A stretch of DNA of 64,000 bases from Pseudomonas fluvialis (lineage in GTDB: Bacteria > Pseudomonadota > Gammaproteobacteria > Pseudomonadales > Pseudomonadaceae): contig NZ_NMQV01000005.1 of NCBI RefSeq assembly GCF_002234375.1, positions 62,001-126,000 on the forward strand. Reading direction: 5' to 3'. The notes beneath the pieces were generated by a model. The model was not told the DNA's origin. It made no database searches and saw only the letters and a list, made by a program, of their open reading frames with translations. The stretch's first letter is position 1. Every line of letters starts with the position of its first letter. Positions 44,740-53,366 of this stretch are shown here, in pieces. The position numbers and the translations under genes are program-made.

Positions 44740-44841
44740 AAAACCTACGCGACGCACATTATCAACCAGCAAAAATTGTTTATAATCAATTAGATAACAC
44801 TAAAAGCCAGCAGCAAGCCATCTCCACACAATACTCATGGT

Positions 44842-44867
44842 TGTACAAACAAGAGCAGTGGTATAAG
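44842..44867 (+). promoter_or_regulatory. LitR-type direct repeat, downstream copy for fol operon
   Basis: TGTACA-N12-GGTATA matches the consensus at 11 of 12 positions, with TATAAG (44862-44867) as the -10. It lies 87 bases before the folM ATG. With the copy at 44712 it gives two tandem candidate light-controlled promoters. Confidence 0.6.
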
Positions 44868-44954
44868 TTTCTTAGTACGTTCAGACGGCCAAACGCAGCT
44901 CAGGTCAGGTTATGCGCGCGGTCGCTGAACGCCCACTTTCTTGTCGAGGCCCCC

Positions 44955-45665
44955 ATGAGCCCAGCGCAGCTCCCCATCCTGATCACCGGCGCCAGTCAGC
45001 GCATCGGCCTGCATTGCGCGCGCCGCCTGCTCGATGAAGGCCATCCGCTGATCATCAGCTATCGCACCCTGCGCCCGGCAGTCAATGAGCTGGCCGAACG
45101 CGGCGCCTGCGTATTGCAGGCCGATTTCAGCGACAGCACCGGCATAGTCGATTTCATTGCCCGCCTGCGCCAGGCCTGCCAGGGATTGCGCGCCATCGTG
45201 CACAATGCCTCGACCTGGCAGGCCGATCCGTCCAGCGAGCAAGCCGCCGCCTTCACCCGGCTGTTCAACGTACACATGCTGGCGCCCTACCTGATCAACC
45301 TGCACTGCAGCGACCTGCTGCAGCACGGCGGCCCCGCCGACATCGTGCACATCAGCGATGACGTAGCACGCAAGGGCAGTGCCCAGCGCATTGCCTACTG
45401 CGCCAGCAAAGCCGGGCTGGACAGCCTGACCCTGTCGTTTGCCGCGCGCTTGGCGCCGCAGGTCAAGGTCAATGGCATTGCCCCGGCGCTGATTCAGTTC
45501 AACGAGGGCGATGATGCCGACTATCGCGCCCGCACCCTGGCCAAGTCGGCCCTGGGCATCGAACCGGGTGCCGAGGTGATCTACCAAAGCCTGCGTTACC
45601 TGCTGGACAACCCGTACCTCACCGGCACCACACTCACCGTCAACGGCGGCCGTCACCTCAAATGA
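44955..45665 (+). CDS. folM: Dihydromonapterin reductase FolM
   Basis: A 236-residue SDR with NADP motif [15 protein letters not shown] in HNASTW and YxxxK in YCASKAGLD. FolM reduces dihydromonapterin to tetrahydromonapterin (and dihydrofolate), the cofactor of phenylalanine hydroxylase in Pseudomonas. The ATG at 44955 is the first start after the AT-rich promoter. It leads the folM-folE-folX-hopJ group; folE follows after 22 bp. Confidence 0.9.
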   Translation: MSPAQLPILITGASQRIGLHCARRLLDEGHPLIISYRTLRPAVNELAERGACVLQADFSDSTGIVDFIARLRQACQGLRAIVHNASTWQADPSSEQAAAFTRLFNVHMLAPYLINLHCSDLLQHGGPADIVHISDDVARKGSAQRIAYCASKAGLDSLTLSFAARLAPQVKVNGIAPALIQFNEGDDADYRARTLAKSALGIEPGAEVIYQSLRYLLDNPYLTGTTLTVNGGRHLK

Positions 45666-45687
45666 GGCGGCCTGCGAGGATTTTTCC

Positions 45688-46248
45688 ATGAGCCAAGAAC
45701 TGTCCACCCATTACCAGCACATCCTCGTCGGCCTGGGCGAGAATCCGCAGCGCGAAGGCCTGCTGGATACCCCCAAGCGTGCCGCCAAGGCCATGCAGTA
45801 CCTGTGCAACGGCTATCACAAGAGTCTCGACGAGGTGGTCAACGGCGCACTGTTCGAGTCGGATAACGACGAGATGGTGATTGTCCGCGATATCGAGCTG
45901 TACTCACTGTGCGAGCACCACCTGCTGCCGTTCATCGGCAAGGCACACGTTGCCTATATTCCCACCGGCAAGGTGCTGGGACTGTCCAAGGTGGCACGTA
46001 TCGTCGATATGTTCGCCCGCCGCCTGCAGATCCAGGAAAACCTCACCAAGCAGATCGCCGACGCCATCCAGCAGGTCACCCAGGCCGCCGGCGTCGCCGT
46101 GGTCGTCGAGGCCCAGCACATGTGCATGATGATGCGCGGTGTGGAAAAGCAGAATTCGGTAATGACGTCCTCGGTGATGCTCGGTGCCTTCCGCGAGTCG
46201 TGCAATACCCGCCACGAATTCCTCACGCTGATCGGACGGAGCAAGTAA
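45688..46248 (+). CDS. folE: GTP cyclohydrolase I FolE
   Basis: A 186-residue enzyme converting GTP to 7,8-dihydroneopterin triphosphate. Zn ligands Cys75 and His78 lie in [12 protein letters not shown] and a third Cys in [24 protein letters not shown] ends the active site. Its regulation with FolM and FolX points to monapterin rather than folate supply. It joins folX without a gap (stop TAA then ATG). Confidence 0.95.
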   Translation: MSQELSTHYQHILVGLGENPQREGLLDTPKRAAKAMQYLCNGYHKSLDEVVNGALFESDNDEMVIVRDIELYSLCEHHLLPFIGKAHVAYIPTGKVLGLSKVARIVDMFARRLQIQENLTKQIADAIQQVTQAAGVAVVVEAQHMCMMMRGVEKQNSVMTSSVMLGAFRESCNTRHEFLTLIGRSK

Positions 46249-46623
46249 ATGCCGAGACTGGAACCGGGCATGGCGCGCATCCGCGTCAAGGATCTGCGCT
46301 TGCGCACCTATATAGGTATCAAGGAAGAGGAAATCCTCAACCGCCAGGATGTGCTGATCAACCTGACCATCCTCTACCCCGCGCAACAGGCGGTAGCGGA
46401 TAACGTGATCGAGCAGGCACTCAACTACCGCACGATCACCAAGGCGGTGATCGCCCATGTGGAAGGCAATCGCTTTGCCCTGCTGGAGCGCCTGACCCAG
46501 GAAATCCTCGACCTGGTCATGACTCATCCGGCGGTGCGCTATGCCGAAGTGGAAGTCGACAAGCCGCATGCCCTGCGCTTTGCCGAATCGGTATCCATCA
46601 CCCTCGCCGCACATCGCGACTGA
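46249..46623 (+). CDS. folX: Dihydroneopterin triphosphate 2'-epimerase FolX
   Basis: A 124-residue member of the FolB/FolX fold. [22 protein letters not shown] and [14 protein letters not shown] fit FolX rather than FolB. It epimerises dihydroneopterin triphosphate to the monapterin form between FolE and FolM. A strong hairpin follows. Confidence 0.9.
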   Translation: MPRLEPGMARIRVKDLRLRTYIGIKEEEILNRQDVLINLTILYPAQQAVADNVIEQALNYRTITKAVIAHVEGNRFALLERLTQEILDLVMTHPAVRYAEVEVDKPHALRFAESVSITLAAHRD

Positions 46624-46638
46624 CCGTCCATTTGCTCC

Positions 46639-46674
46639 CGCGCCGGCCGGCTGGCATGCTCGCCGGCCGGCGCG
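46639..46674. terminator. Strong GC hairpin after folX
   Basis: A 13-bp perfect GC stem (46639-46651 with 46662-46674) with a 10-nt loop sits between folX and hopJ. No T-tract follows. CTATACTATCG (46677-46687) downstream may be the -10 of hopJ. Possibly a partial terminator. Confidence 0.5.
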
Positions 46675-46722
46675 ACCTATACTATCGCGCCTACCCTGTC
46701 GCCTTTTCCGGGAGCCCTGCGC

Positions 46723-47067
46723 ATGACCGCACTCGAGCACTTTCGTGCCCAATTACACAGTGGCCAGCATCTGTTCAGCCAAACCCTGGCGTTCATTGCC
46801 GAACACTATGACTACCAGCCTGCCGCCTTCCGCAACGGCACACTGGACAATCCAGCCGGGCAGAATGAAGGCTCCTGCAAGTTGCTCGGCCTGGCCCTGC
46901 TCGAAGGGTTGAGCCTGGAAGAAACCCTGCAGGCCTTTGGTGAGCATTACCGCCAGGTGCTGGGTCACCCGGAGGGCAAGGATCACGGCAATATCCGCGC
47001 CCTGATGGATACCGGCCTGGCCGGCGTCAGCTTCAGCAGCCTGCCGCTACAGCGCAAGACCCCCTGA
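46723..47067 (+). CDS. HopJ family protein
   Basis: A 114-residue protein, MTALEHFRAQLHSGQHLFSQTL, with AFRNGTLDNPAGQNEGSCKLLG, the HopJ family signature. Despite the type III effector name, most members are housekeeping proteins of unknown function often next to pterin genes. No secretion signal is evident. It converges on argP with 12 bases between stops. Confidence 0.88.
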   Translation: MTALEHFRAQLHSGQHLFSQTLAFIAEHYDYQPAAFRNGTLDNPAGQNEGSCKLLGLALLEGLSLEETLQAFGEHYRQVLGHPEGKDHGNIRALMDTGLAGVSFSSLPLQRKTP

Positions 47068-47079
47068 GCCACAGCCCAT

Positions 47080-47970
47080 TTACCAGGCATGCAGGTGTGT
47101 CTGGCCATAGTCGCGCAGGGCAGCCGTCAAGCCATCCAGCAAAGCGCCGCCCTGCCGCCAGTAATGCCAGTACAGCGGCACATCAATGAACTGCCCGGGC
47201 AGCAACTCGACCAGTTCGCCACCTGCCAGCAACTCACGCACCTGTAGCTCAGGCACCAGCCCCCAACCCAGCCCGGCCAGGGCCAGCTGCACAAAACCCT
47301 CCGAAGAGGGACACAGGTGGTGGTTGAAATGCCCATGCACACCGAGCGCGGCCAGATAGCGGTGCTGTAGCTGGTCATCCGGGCCGAATACAATGGCCGG
47401 CACCTGCGCCAGCCGGGTGCGCTGCACACCATCGGCAAAATACCGGGCCATGAACGCCGGACTGGCCAGCGCCAAGTAACGCATGCGTCCCAAGGCCAGG
47501 CTGCGCGCGCCCGCCACGGGACGCTCTGCTGCGCACAGACAGGCCGCCACCTCGCCGGCGCGCATACGCTTGAGTCCTACCTGCTGGTCTTCGACCACCA
47601 ACTCCAACAGTACCTGTTGCTGCGCACAGAAGTCGGCCACCGCCGGCGCCCACCAGGTGGCCAGGCTGTCGGCATTCAAGGCGATGCGCAAACGCTCGGG
47701 CTGCTGACTGTCTGCCAGCGCCGGCACCACCCGACGCAGGTCGCGCTCCAGCCAGCGCACCTGCTGGACATGGTTAAGCAGACGCATGCCCAACGGGGTA
47801 GCCTGCGGCGGCGTGCTGCGTTGCAACACCGGCTGGCCAACCCGCGCCTCCAGCAGCTTGATGCGCTGCGATACCGCCGACTGCGACAACCCCAGGACCT
47901 GAGCGGCACGTTCGAACCCGCCCTGCTCCACCACTGCAGCCAGGGCTAGCAGCAACTTGTAGTCAAACAC
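47080..47970 (-). CDS. argP: LysR-family regulator ArgP
   Basis: A 296-residue LysR-type protein. HTH: VVEQGGFERAAQVLGLSQSAVSQRIKLLE. Effector domain typical of ArgP/IciA/LysG, which activates arginine or lysine export genes. It is divergent from a LysE-type exporter, the expected target. The start is GTG at 47970; overlapping ATG codons just upstream are in other frames. Confidence 0.9.
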   Translation of the reverse strand: MFDYKLLLALAAVVEQGGFERAAQVLGLSQSAVSQRIKLLEARVGQPVLQRSTPPQATPLGMRLLNHVQQVRWLERDLRRVVPALADSQQPERLRIALNADSLATWWAPAVADFCAQQQVLLELVVEDQQVGLKRMRAGEVAACLCAAERPVAGARSLALGRMRYLALASPAFMARYFADGVQRTRLAQVPAIVFGPDDQLQHRYLAALGVHGHFNHHLCPSSEGFVQLALAGLGWGLVPELQVRELLAGGELVELLPGQFIDVPLYWHYWRQGGALLDGLTAALRDYGQTHLHAW

Positions 47971-48070
47971 ATCATTTTTCCTAATGAATCATCAGCATGA
48001 TTTGTTTTCCTTATACAAGCAGCCCCCCCAGACTGACCAGCACCTTCTCGCCCCCTGGAACTTTCAAGAC

Positions 48071-48667
48071 ATGTGGCAAAGCTATAGCAACGGCCTGCTG
48101 GTGGCCTTCGGCCTGATCATGGCGATCGGCGCACAAAACGCCTTCGTACTCGCCCAGAGCCTGCGTCGCGAGCACCACCTGCCGGTGGCCGCACTGTGCG
48201 TACTGTTCGATGCCCTGCTGATGTCTGCCGGCGTGTTCGGCCTGGCCAGCCTGATCAGCCAAAGTCCCTGGCTGCTCTCGATCACTCGCTGGGGGGGTGT
48301 GCTGTTCCTGCTGGTTTACGGCATCCTGGCCCTGCAACGCGCGCTACGCCCGCAAGGCCTGGACCCTTCCAGCGCCGCCCCCCGTTCGCGCCGCGCAGTG
48401 CTGCTCGCCGCCCTCGCCGTGACGCTGCTCAACCCACACGTCTACCTGGATACCGTGTTGCTGATCGGCAGTCTGGGCGCGCAGCAAGCCGTTCCCGGCG
48501 CATACGCCGCCGGCGCGGCCAGTGCTTCGGCCTTGTGGTTCTTCGGTATCGCGCTGGGCGCCGCCTGGCTGGCTCCCTGGCTGGCACGCCCCGCCACCTG
48601 GCGTATTCTCGAGATACTGGTAGCCGGCATGATGTTCAGCGTGGCCTGGCAGCTGATCCACTGGTAG
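48071..48667 (+). CDS. argO: LysE/ArgO family amino-acid exporter
   Basis: A 198-residue inner-membrane protein with about six helices. MWQSYSNGLLVAFGLIMAIGAQNAFVL is the LysE/ArgO start (GAQN motif). AVTLLNPHVYLDT is the second signature. It exports arginine or lysine. The ATG at 48071 is chosen because the helix begins there; the upstream frame is a leader. Divergent from argP with about 100 bp of promoter. Confidence 0.9.
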   Translation: MWQSYSNGLLVAFGLIMAIGAQNAFVLAQSLRREHHLPVAALCVLFDALLMSAGVFGLASLISQSPWLLSITRWGGVLFLLVYGILALQRALRPQGLDPSSAAPRSRRAVLLAALAVTLLNPHVYLDTVLLIGSLGAQQAVPGAYAAGAASASALWFFGIALGAAWLAPWLARPATWRILEILVAGMMFSVAWQLIHW

Positions 48668-48851
48668 CGACCGCGCCAGGTCACCAGGCAAGGCTTTACC
48701 CCTACGCTTGGCGCGTGGATATGCAACGGAGCGGGTGCTACCATCGCTCCCCGCGATTACCCATACCGGATGCGGTAACCGCGCCAACGGCCGCTATAGA
48801 ACGGCCCCAGCGCTTGTCGCACCCCCGCCTTGACCTGATAGGAGACACACC

Positions 48852-49433
48852 ATGGCTTTCGAATTGCCGCCGCTGCCGTACGAGAAGAACGCCCTCGAGC
48901 CGCACCTGTCCGCCGAGACCCTGGAATTCCACCACGGCAAGCACCACAACGCCTACGTGGTAAACCTGAACAACCTGGTGCCGGGCACCGAGTTCGAAGG
49001 CAAGAGCCTGGAAGAAATCATCAAGACTTCCAGCGGTGGCGTGTTCAACAACGCTGCACAGATCTGGAACCACACTTTCTACTGGAACTGCCTGTCGCCG
49101 AACGGCGGTGGTCAGCCGACTGGCGCCCTGGCCGACGCGATCAACGCAGCTTTCGGCTCCTTCGACAAGTTCAAGGAAGAATTCAGCAAGGTCTCCATCG
49201 GCACCTTCGGCTCCGGCTGGGGCTGGCTGGTGAAGAAGGCCGACGGCTCCCTGGCCCTGGCCAGCACCATCGGTGCCGGCTGCCCGCTGACCAGCGGTGA
49301 CACCCCGCTGCTGACCTGCGACGTGTGGGAGCACGCCTACTACATCGACTACCGCAACCTGCGTCCGAAGTACGTCGAGGCCTTCTGGAACCTGGTCAAC
49401 TGGGATTTCGTGGCGGCCAACTACGCTGCGTAA
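48852..49433 (+). CDS. sodB: Iron superoxide dismutase SodB
   Basis: A 193-residue cytoplasmic enzyme converting superoxide to O2 and H2O2. Iron ligands: His27 in LEFHHGKHH, His74 in IWNHTFYW, and Asp/His in [14 protein letters not shown]. The Fe-type is supported by [16 protein letters not shown] and [15 protein letters not shown] before ATG. An intrinsic terminator follows 42 bases later. Confidence 0.97.
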   Translation: MAFELPPLPYEKNALEPHLSAETLEFHHGKHHNAYVVNLNNLVPGTEFEGKSLEEIIKTSSGGVFNNAAQIWNHTFYWNCLSPNGGGQPTGALADAINAAFGSFDKFKEEFSKVSIGTFGSGWGWLVKKADGSLALASTIGAGCPLTSGDTPLLTCDVWEHAYYIDYRNLRPKYVEAFWNLVNWDFVAANYAA

Positions 49434-49475
49434 TGCCCACCGGGTTGCGCGCCGCGCACCCCGGAATCCGCTCCA

Positions 49476-49507
49476 CACAACCCGGCCGCGTGCCGGGTTG
49501 TGCTTTT
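49476..49507 (+). terminator. Intrinsic terminator after sodB
   Basis: An 11-bp perfect stem CACAACCCGGC/GCCGGGTTGTG with loop CGCGT is followed by CTTTT. Confidence 0.82.
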
Positions 49508-49636
49508 ATCGCCCTCTGCGCATCGCAGCGACGGCTAAAAAACCAGTAAATTTTACCCCAGGCCCTTTGACGCCTGCCGGCACTTTGCCAATACTCAAGG
49601 CCAACCTCCCTTGCCTGTCGTACAAGGACCCGCCTT

Positions 49637-51700
49637 TTGAAGCTGGATCTCAAGCACAGCCTGTCGCTGAAACTGCTGCGCGTGGTACTGCTGGCCGCGC
49701 TATTGGTCGGCGTAGTGCTAAGTTGCGCACAGATCATCTTCGACGTGTACAAGACCCGCCAGGCGGTTGCCAATGATGCCCATCGTATTCTCGGCATGTT
49801 CCGCGACCCCTCCACACAGGCGGTCTACAGCCTGGACCGGGAAATGGGCATGCAAGTCATCGAGGGACTGTTCCAGCACGAATCGGTGCGTTTTGCCGCC
49901 ATCGGCCACCCCAACGAACCCATGCTCGCCGAGCGGGCGCGCCCCTTGCTGGATGCCTCCTACCGCGTACTGACCGATCCCTTGCTGGGCAAGGAGCAGA
50001 CCTTCACCACGCAATTGGTTGGCAAAGGCCCCTACAGCGAATACTACGGCGACCTCAGCATCACCCTGGACACCGCCCCCTACGGCGAGCAGTTCGTCAC
50101 CAACTCGGTCATCATCTTCGTCTCCGGTGTGCTGCGCGCACTGGCCATGAGCCTGGTGCTGTATCTGGTCTACCACTGGCTGCTGACCCGCCCGCTGTCA
50201 CGGATCATCGATCACCTGTCCACTATCAACCCGGATCGTCCCAGCGAACACAAGCTGCCCATGCTCAAGGGCAACGAACGCAACGAACTGGGTCTGTGGA
50301 TCAACACCGCCAATCAGCTGCTTGCCTCCATCGAACGCAATACCCACCTGCGCCACCAGGCGGAAAGCAGCCTGCTGCGCATGGCGCAGTACGACTTCCT
50401 CACCGGCCTGCCCAACCGCCAGCAACTGCAGCAACAGCTTGACCAGATACTCGCCGATGCCGGCCGCCTGCAACGCCGTGTCGCCGTGCTTTGTGTCGGT
50501 CTGGACGACTTCAAGGGCATCAATGAACAGTTCAGCTACCAGACCGGCGACCAACTGCTGCTGGCCCTGGCTGACCGCCTGCGCGGGCACAGTGGCCGAC
50601 TGGGCGCCCTGGCGCGCCTGGGTGGTGACCAGTTCGCCCTGATCCAGGCGGATATCGAACAGCCTTACGAAGCGGCCGAACTGGCACAACTGGTCCTCGA
50701 TGACCTGGAAGAACCGTTCAGCCTCGGCGACCAGCAGGTTCGTCTGCGCGCCACCATCGGTATCACCCTGTTCCCCGAGGACGGCGAGAACACCGAGAAA
50801 CTGCTGCAGAAAGCCGAGCAGACCATGACCCTGGCCAAGAGCCGCTCGCGCAATCGCTACCAGTTCTATATCGCCAGCGTCGACAGCGAAATGCGCCGGC
50901 GCCGCGAGCTGGAGAAAGACCTGCGCGATGCCCTGGCGCAGAACCAGTTGCACTTGGTCTACCAGCCACAGATCGACTACCGCGACATGCGCGTGGTAGG
51001 GGTCGAAGCCCTGCTGCGCTGGCAGCATCCGCAACACGGCTTTGTCGCCCCAGACCTGTTCATTCCCCTGGCCGAGCAGAACGGCAGCATCATTGCCATT
51101 GGCGAGTGGGTGCTCGACCAGAGCTGCCGGCAGCTGCGCGAATGGCACGACATGGGCTTCAGCGACCTGCGCATGGCCGTCAACCTGTCGACCGTGCAGC
51201 TGCACCATGCCGAGCTGCCACGCATGGTCAACAACCTGCTGCAGGCTTACCGTCTGCCGCCGCGCAGCCTGGAGCTGGAAGTCACCGAGACCGGTCTGAT
51301 GGAAGACATCGGCACCGCGGCTCAGCACCTGCTAAGCCTGCGCCGCTGCGGAGCACTGATTGCCATTGATGACTTCGGCACCGGCTACTCGTCGCTCAGC
51401 TACCTGAAAAGCTTGCCGCTGGACAAAATCAAGATCGACAAGAGTTTCGTACAGGACGTGCTGGACGACGACGACGATGCCACCATCGTCCGCGCCATCA
51501 TCCAACTGGCCCGCAGCCTGGGCATGCAGGTGATTGCCGAAGGCGTGGAAACCCGCGAACAGGAGTCGTACATCATTGCCGAGGGCTGTAACGAAGGGCA
51601 GGGCTACCTGTACAGCAAACCACTGGCTGCCCGCGACCTGACCCTCTACCTCAAACAAAGTCGCGAGCAGTCCGGCCATCCGGCCGCTTCACAAGTCTGA
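49637..51700 (+). CDS. bifA: c-di-GMP phosphodiesterase BifA
   Basis: A 687-residue inner-membrane protein. Helices at 12-34 and about 150-178 flank a periplasmic domain; then HAMP, a degenerate GGDEF domain (GGDQF near 329-333) and an EAL domain (EALLRW near 457, NLS, DDFGTGYSSL, IDKSFV, EGVET). The EAL set looks complete, so it should hydrolyse c-di-GMP. Length, GGDQF and position after sodB match P. aeruginosa BifA. The start appears to be TTG at 49637 with AAGGAC upstream. Confidence 0.92.
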   Translation: MKLDLKHSLSLKLLRVVLLAALLVGVVLSCAQIIFDVYKTRQAVANDAHRILGMFRDPSTQAVYSLDREMGMQVIEGLFQHESVRFAAIGHPNEPMLAERARPLLDASYRVLTDPLLGKEQTFTTQLVGKGPYSEYYGDLSITLDTAPYGEQFVTNSVIIFVSGVLRALAMSLVLYLVYHWLLTRPLSRIIDHLSTINPDRPSEHKLPMLKGNERNELGLWINTANQLLASIERNTHLRHQAESSLLRMAQYDFLTGLPNRQQLQQQLDQILADAGRLQRRVAVLCVGLDDFKGINEQFSYQTGDQLLLALADRLRGHSGRLGALARLGGDQFALIQADIEQPYEAAELAQLVLDDLEEPFSLGDQQVRLRATIGITLFPEDGENTEKLLQKAEQTMTLAKSRSRNRYQFYIASVDSEMRRRRELEKDLRDALAQNQLHLVYQPQIDYRDMRVVGVEALLRWQHPQHGFVAPDLFIPLAEQNGSIIAIGEWVLDQSCRQLREWHDMGFSDLRMAVNLSTVQLHHAELPRMVNNLLQAYRLPPRSLELEVTETGLMEDIGTAAQHLLSLRRCGALIAIDDFGTGYSSLSYLKSLPLDKIKIDKSFVQDVLDDDDDATIVRAIIQLARSLGMQVIAEGVETREQESYIIAEGCNEGQGYLYSKPLAARDLTLYLKQSREQSGHPAASQV

Positions 51701-51703
51701 GGT

Positions 51704-52591
51704 CTACCAGAGGCGCTGCCACAGCCAGTGGCTGGCCGCCGCCCCCGCCAGGCACAGCAGCGCACCGCCCAGCGCCTGCCAGTAGAACTTGCGCAGCAAC
51801 TCATCCTCTCCCGCACAGGACAGAATGTACGGCAGCCCTTCAGCGGGCTTGCTCAACACCTGCTGCAGCGGCGCCTGTACGGCACGCTGCTGTTCCTCCT
51901 GAGCTTCCAGGCGGGCCGCCAGTTGCACACGCTGCCACTCCTGAGCATCCAGCTGACCATCGCGGTTACGGTCGAAACGTCGCAACAGGTCGGGGTAATC
52001 GGCCTTCCACTGGCGGATCAGTTCCGCCTGCCGGCGTTGCTCGTTATTGGCCTGACGGCCGCCGCCCTGAGTTTGCAGCCAACCGATGGCATACAGTGGC
52101 TGCCCCGCATGCAGGCGTTCTTCCGTGTAACGATAGCGCTTGCCGAAACTCAGCAAAGCCCTGAAGCCACTCGGCGCCTCACCCAGTGGATGGCGCAGGC
52201 TGCCTTCCCACACCTGGCGGGTAGCCGGGCGCACCTCAGCCCCCAGCGGGTCGATCAGGCACTGGCCACTGCCATCGTCGAGCAACAGCCAGGCGTCGCT
52301 GGTAGCGCTCTCGACAACCTGCCAGCGACTGTTCTTGCCTGCCCGCCGGTACTCCTCGATACGATAACGCCACCACAGGCAGGCCTGGCGTGTCAGCGGG
52401 GCCTGCTGCGGCATCCCCTGCTCATGCAACACCCCGCACAGCTCGACAAAGCCCTGGGCGGCCGAGCGAATCTTCGAGGTCGGTGTATCACGCAGGTGAT
52501 GCGCCTGCGACAAACGCCACATGCACCACCAGGCCCCACCGACCAGCGCCGCCAGGCTGAATGCCAGGGCGACCCAGCGACCGTCGTACAT
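51704..52591 (-). CDS. GIDE-domain membrane protein with EF-hand-like loop
   Basis: A 295-residue protein starting MYDGRWVALAFSLAALVG with a membrane helix at about 7-26 and another at 270-290. The central region has the GIDE-type pattern (LTRQACLWWRYRIEEY, DDGSGQCLIDPLGAEV). FDRNRDGQLDAQEW (about 197-210) has the spacing of a calcium-binding EF-hand. Bacterial GIDE proteins have no RING here. Starts next to the lemA stop, so they form an operon. Confidence 0.78.
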   Translation of the reverse strand: MYDGRWVALAFSLAALVGGAWWCMWRLSQAHHLRDTPTSKIRSAAQGFVELCGVLHEQGMPQQAPLTRQACLWWRYRIEEYRRAGKNSRWQVVESATSDAWLLLDDGSGQCLIDPLGAEVRPATRQVWEGSLRHPLGEAPSGFRALLSFGKRYRYTEERLHAGQPLYAIGWLQTQGGGRQANNEQRRQAELIRQWKADYPDLLRRFDRNRDGQLDAQEWQRVQLAARLEAQEEQQRAVQAPLQQVLSKPAEGLPYILSCAGEDELLRKFYWQALGGALLCLAGAAASHWLWQRLW

Positions 52592-52592
52592 A

Positions 52593-53165
52593 TCAGCTGA
52601 ACAACTGCTTGAGGTCCACGTCAGCCTTCTCGGCTTCGCTAAAACGCAGCAGCTCGGCAGCCTGGAAAGCAAACAGGCGCGCCAGCACGACATCGGGGAA
52701 CTGTTCGATGCGCACGTTATTCAGGTTGACCGCCTCGTTATACAGCTCGCGGCGATCGGCAATGCCACTTTCCAGACCACTGATGCGCTGCTGCAGATGC
52801 TGGAAGCTTTCGTTGGCCTTGAGCTGCGGGTAATTCTCGGCCAGTGCGAACAACTGCCCAAGCCCCGCCCGCAAACCGGTTTCGGCCGCGCCCAGGGCAG
52901 CCACGTCATGCCGGTCACGCGCCTGGGCTACGGCATTACGCGCCTGGATTACCTGCTCAAGAGTGCTGCGCTCATGCTGCATGTACTGCTTGCAGGCCTC
53001 CACCAGTTTGGGCAGCTCTTCATGACGCTGGCGCAACAACACGTCGATATTCGCCCAGGCCTTGCTCACGCCATGCTTCAAACGCACCAGCGCGTTGTAC
53101 ACCAGCACGGCATAGCCGCCCAGCAGCAACACACCGACCAGCAGGATTACGGCAGTCATCGACAT
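52593..53165 (-). CDS. lemA: LemA family protein
   Basis: A 190-residue protein with an N-terminal membrane helix (4-24) and coiled-coil body. LVRLKHGVSKAWANIDVLLRQRHEELPKLVE is the LemA signature. ARLFAFQAAELLRFSEAEK ends the fold. Function unknown; commonly paired with GIDE or TPM proteins. Not the gacS kinase once also called lemA. Confidence 0.9.
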   Translation of the reverse strand: MSMTAVILLVGVLLLGGYAVLVYNALVRLKHGVSKAWANIDVLLRQRHEELPKLVEACKQYMQHERSTLEQVIQARNAVAQARDRHDVAALGAAETGLRAGLGQLFALAENYPQLKANESFQHLQQRISGLESGIADRRELYNEAVNLNNVRIEQFPDVVLARLFAFQAAELLRFSEAEKADVDLKQLFS

Positions 53166-53301
53166 TTCTACACCTCCACAATGGTTGCCGACATTCTAGG
53201 GGCTCCCGCTGCTCTTGGGTAAATCACCGTTCGCAACCTGGAGCACTCGCTCTACGCAATCACGCAGGGCACGCCTTGATTAACGACAATAAATGCTTCT
53301 C

Positions 53302-53320
53302 AAAAATGCAAATCTTTCGC
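53302..53320 (+). promoter_or_regulatory. Fur-like box before icmP
   Basis: The 19-mer starting AAAAATGCAAATC matches the Fur consensus GATAATGATAATCATTATC at 12 of 19 positions. It is in an AT-rich island with a possible -10 (TATATT, 53324-53329) downstream. Imelysins are usually iron-linked, which favours it. The match is modest. Confidence 0.4.
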
Positions 53321-53366
53321 ATTATATTGCGCACAGTAAAGCCACCCTACTCATAAGGATATCCCC

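Noticed and set aside
44841..44954. Upstream extension of folM frame
   Set aside because: It runs through the LitR-type repeat and -10; the SDR fold begins at 44955.
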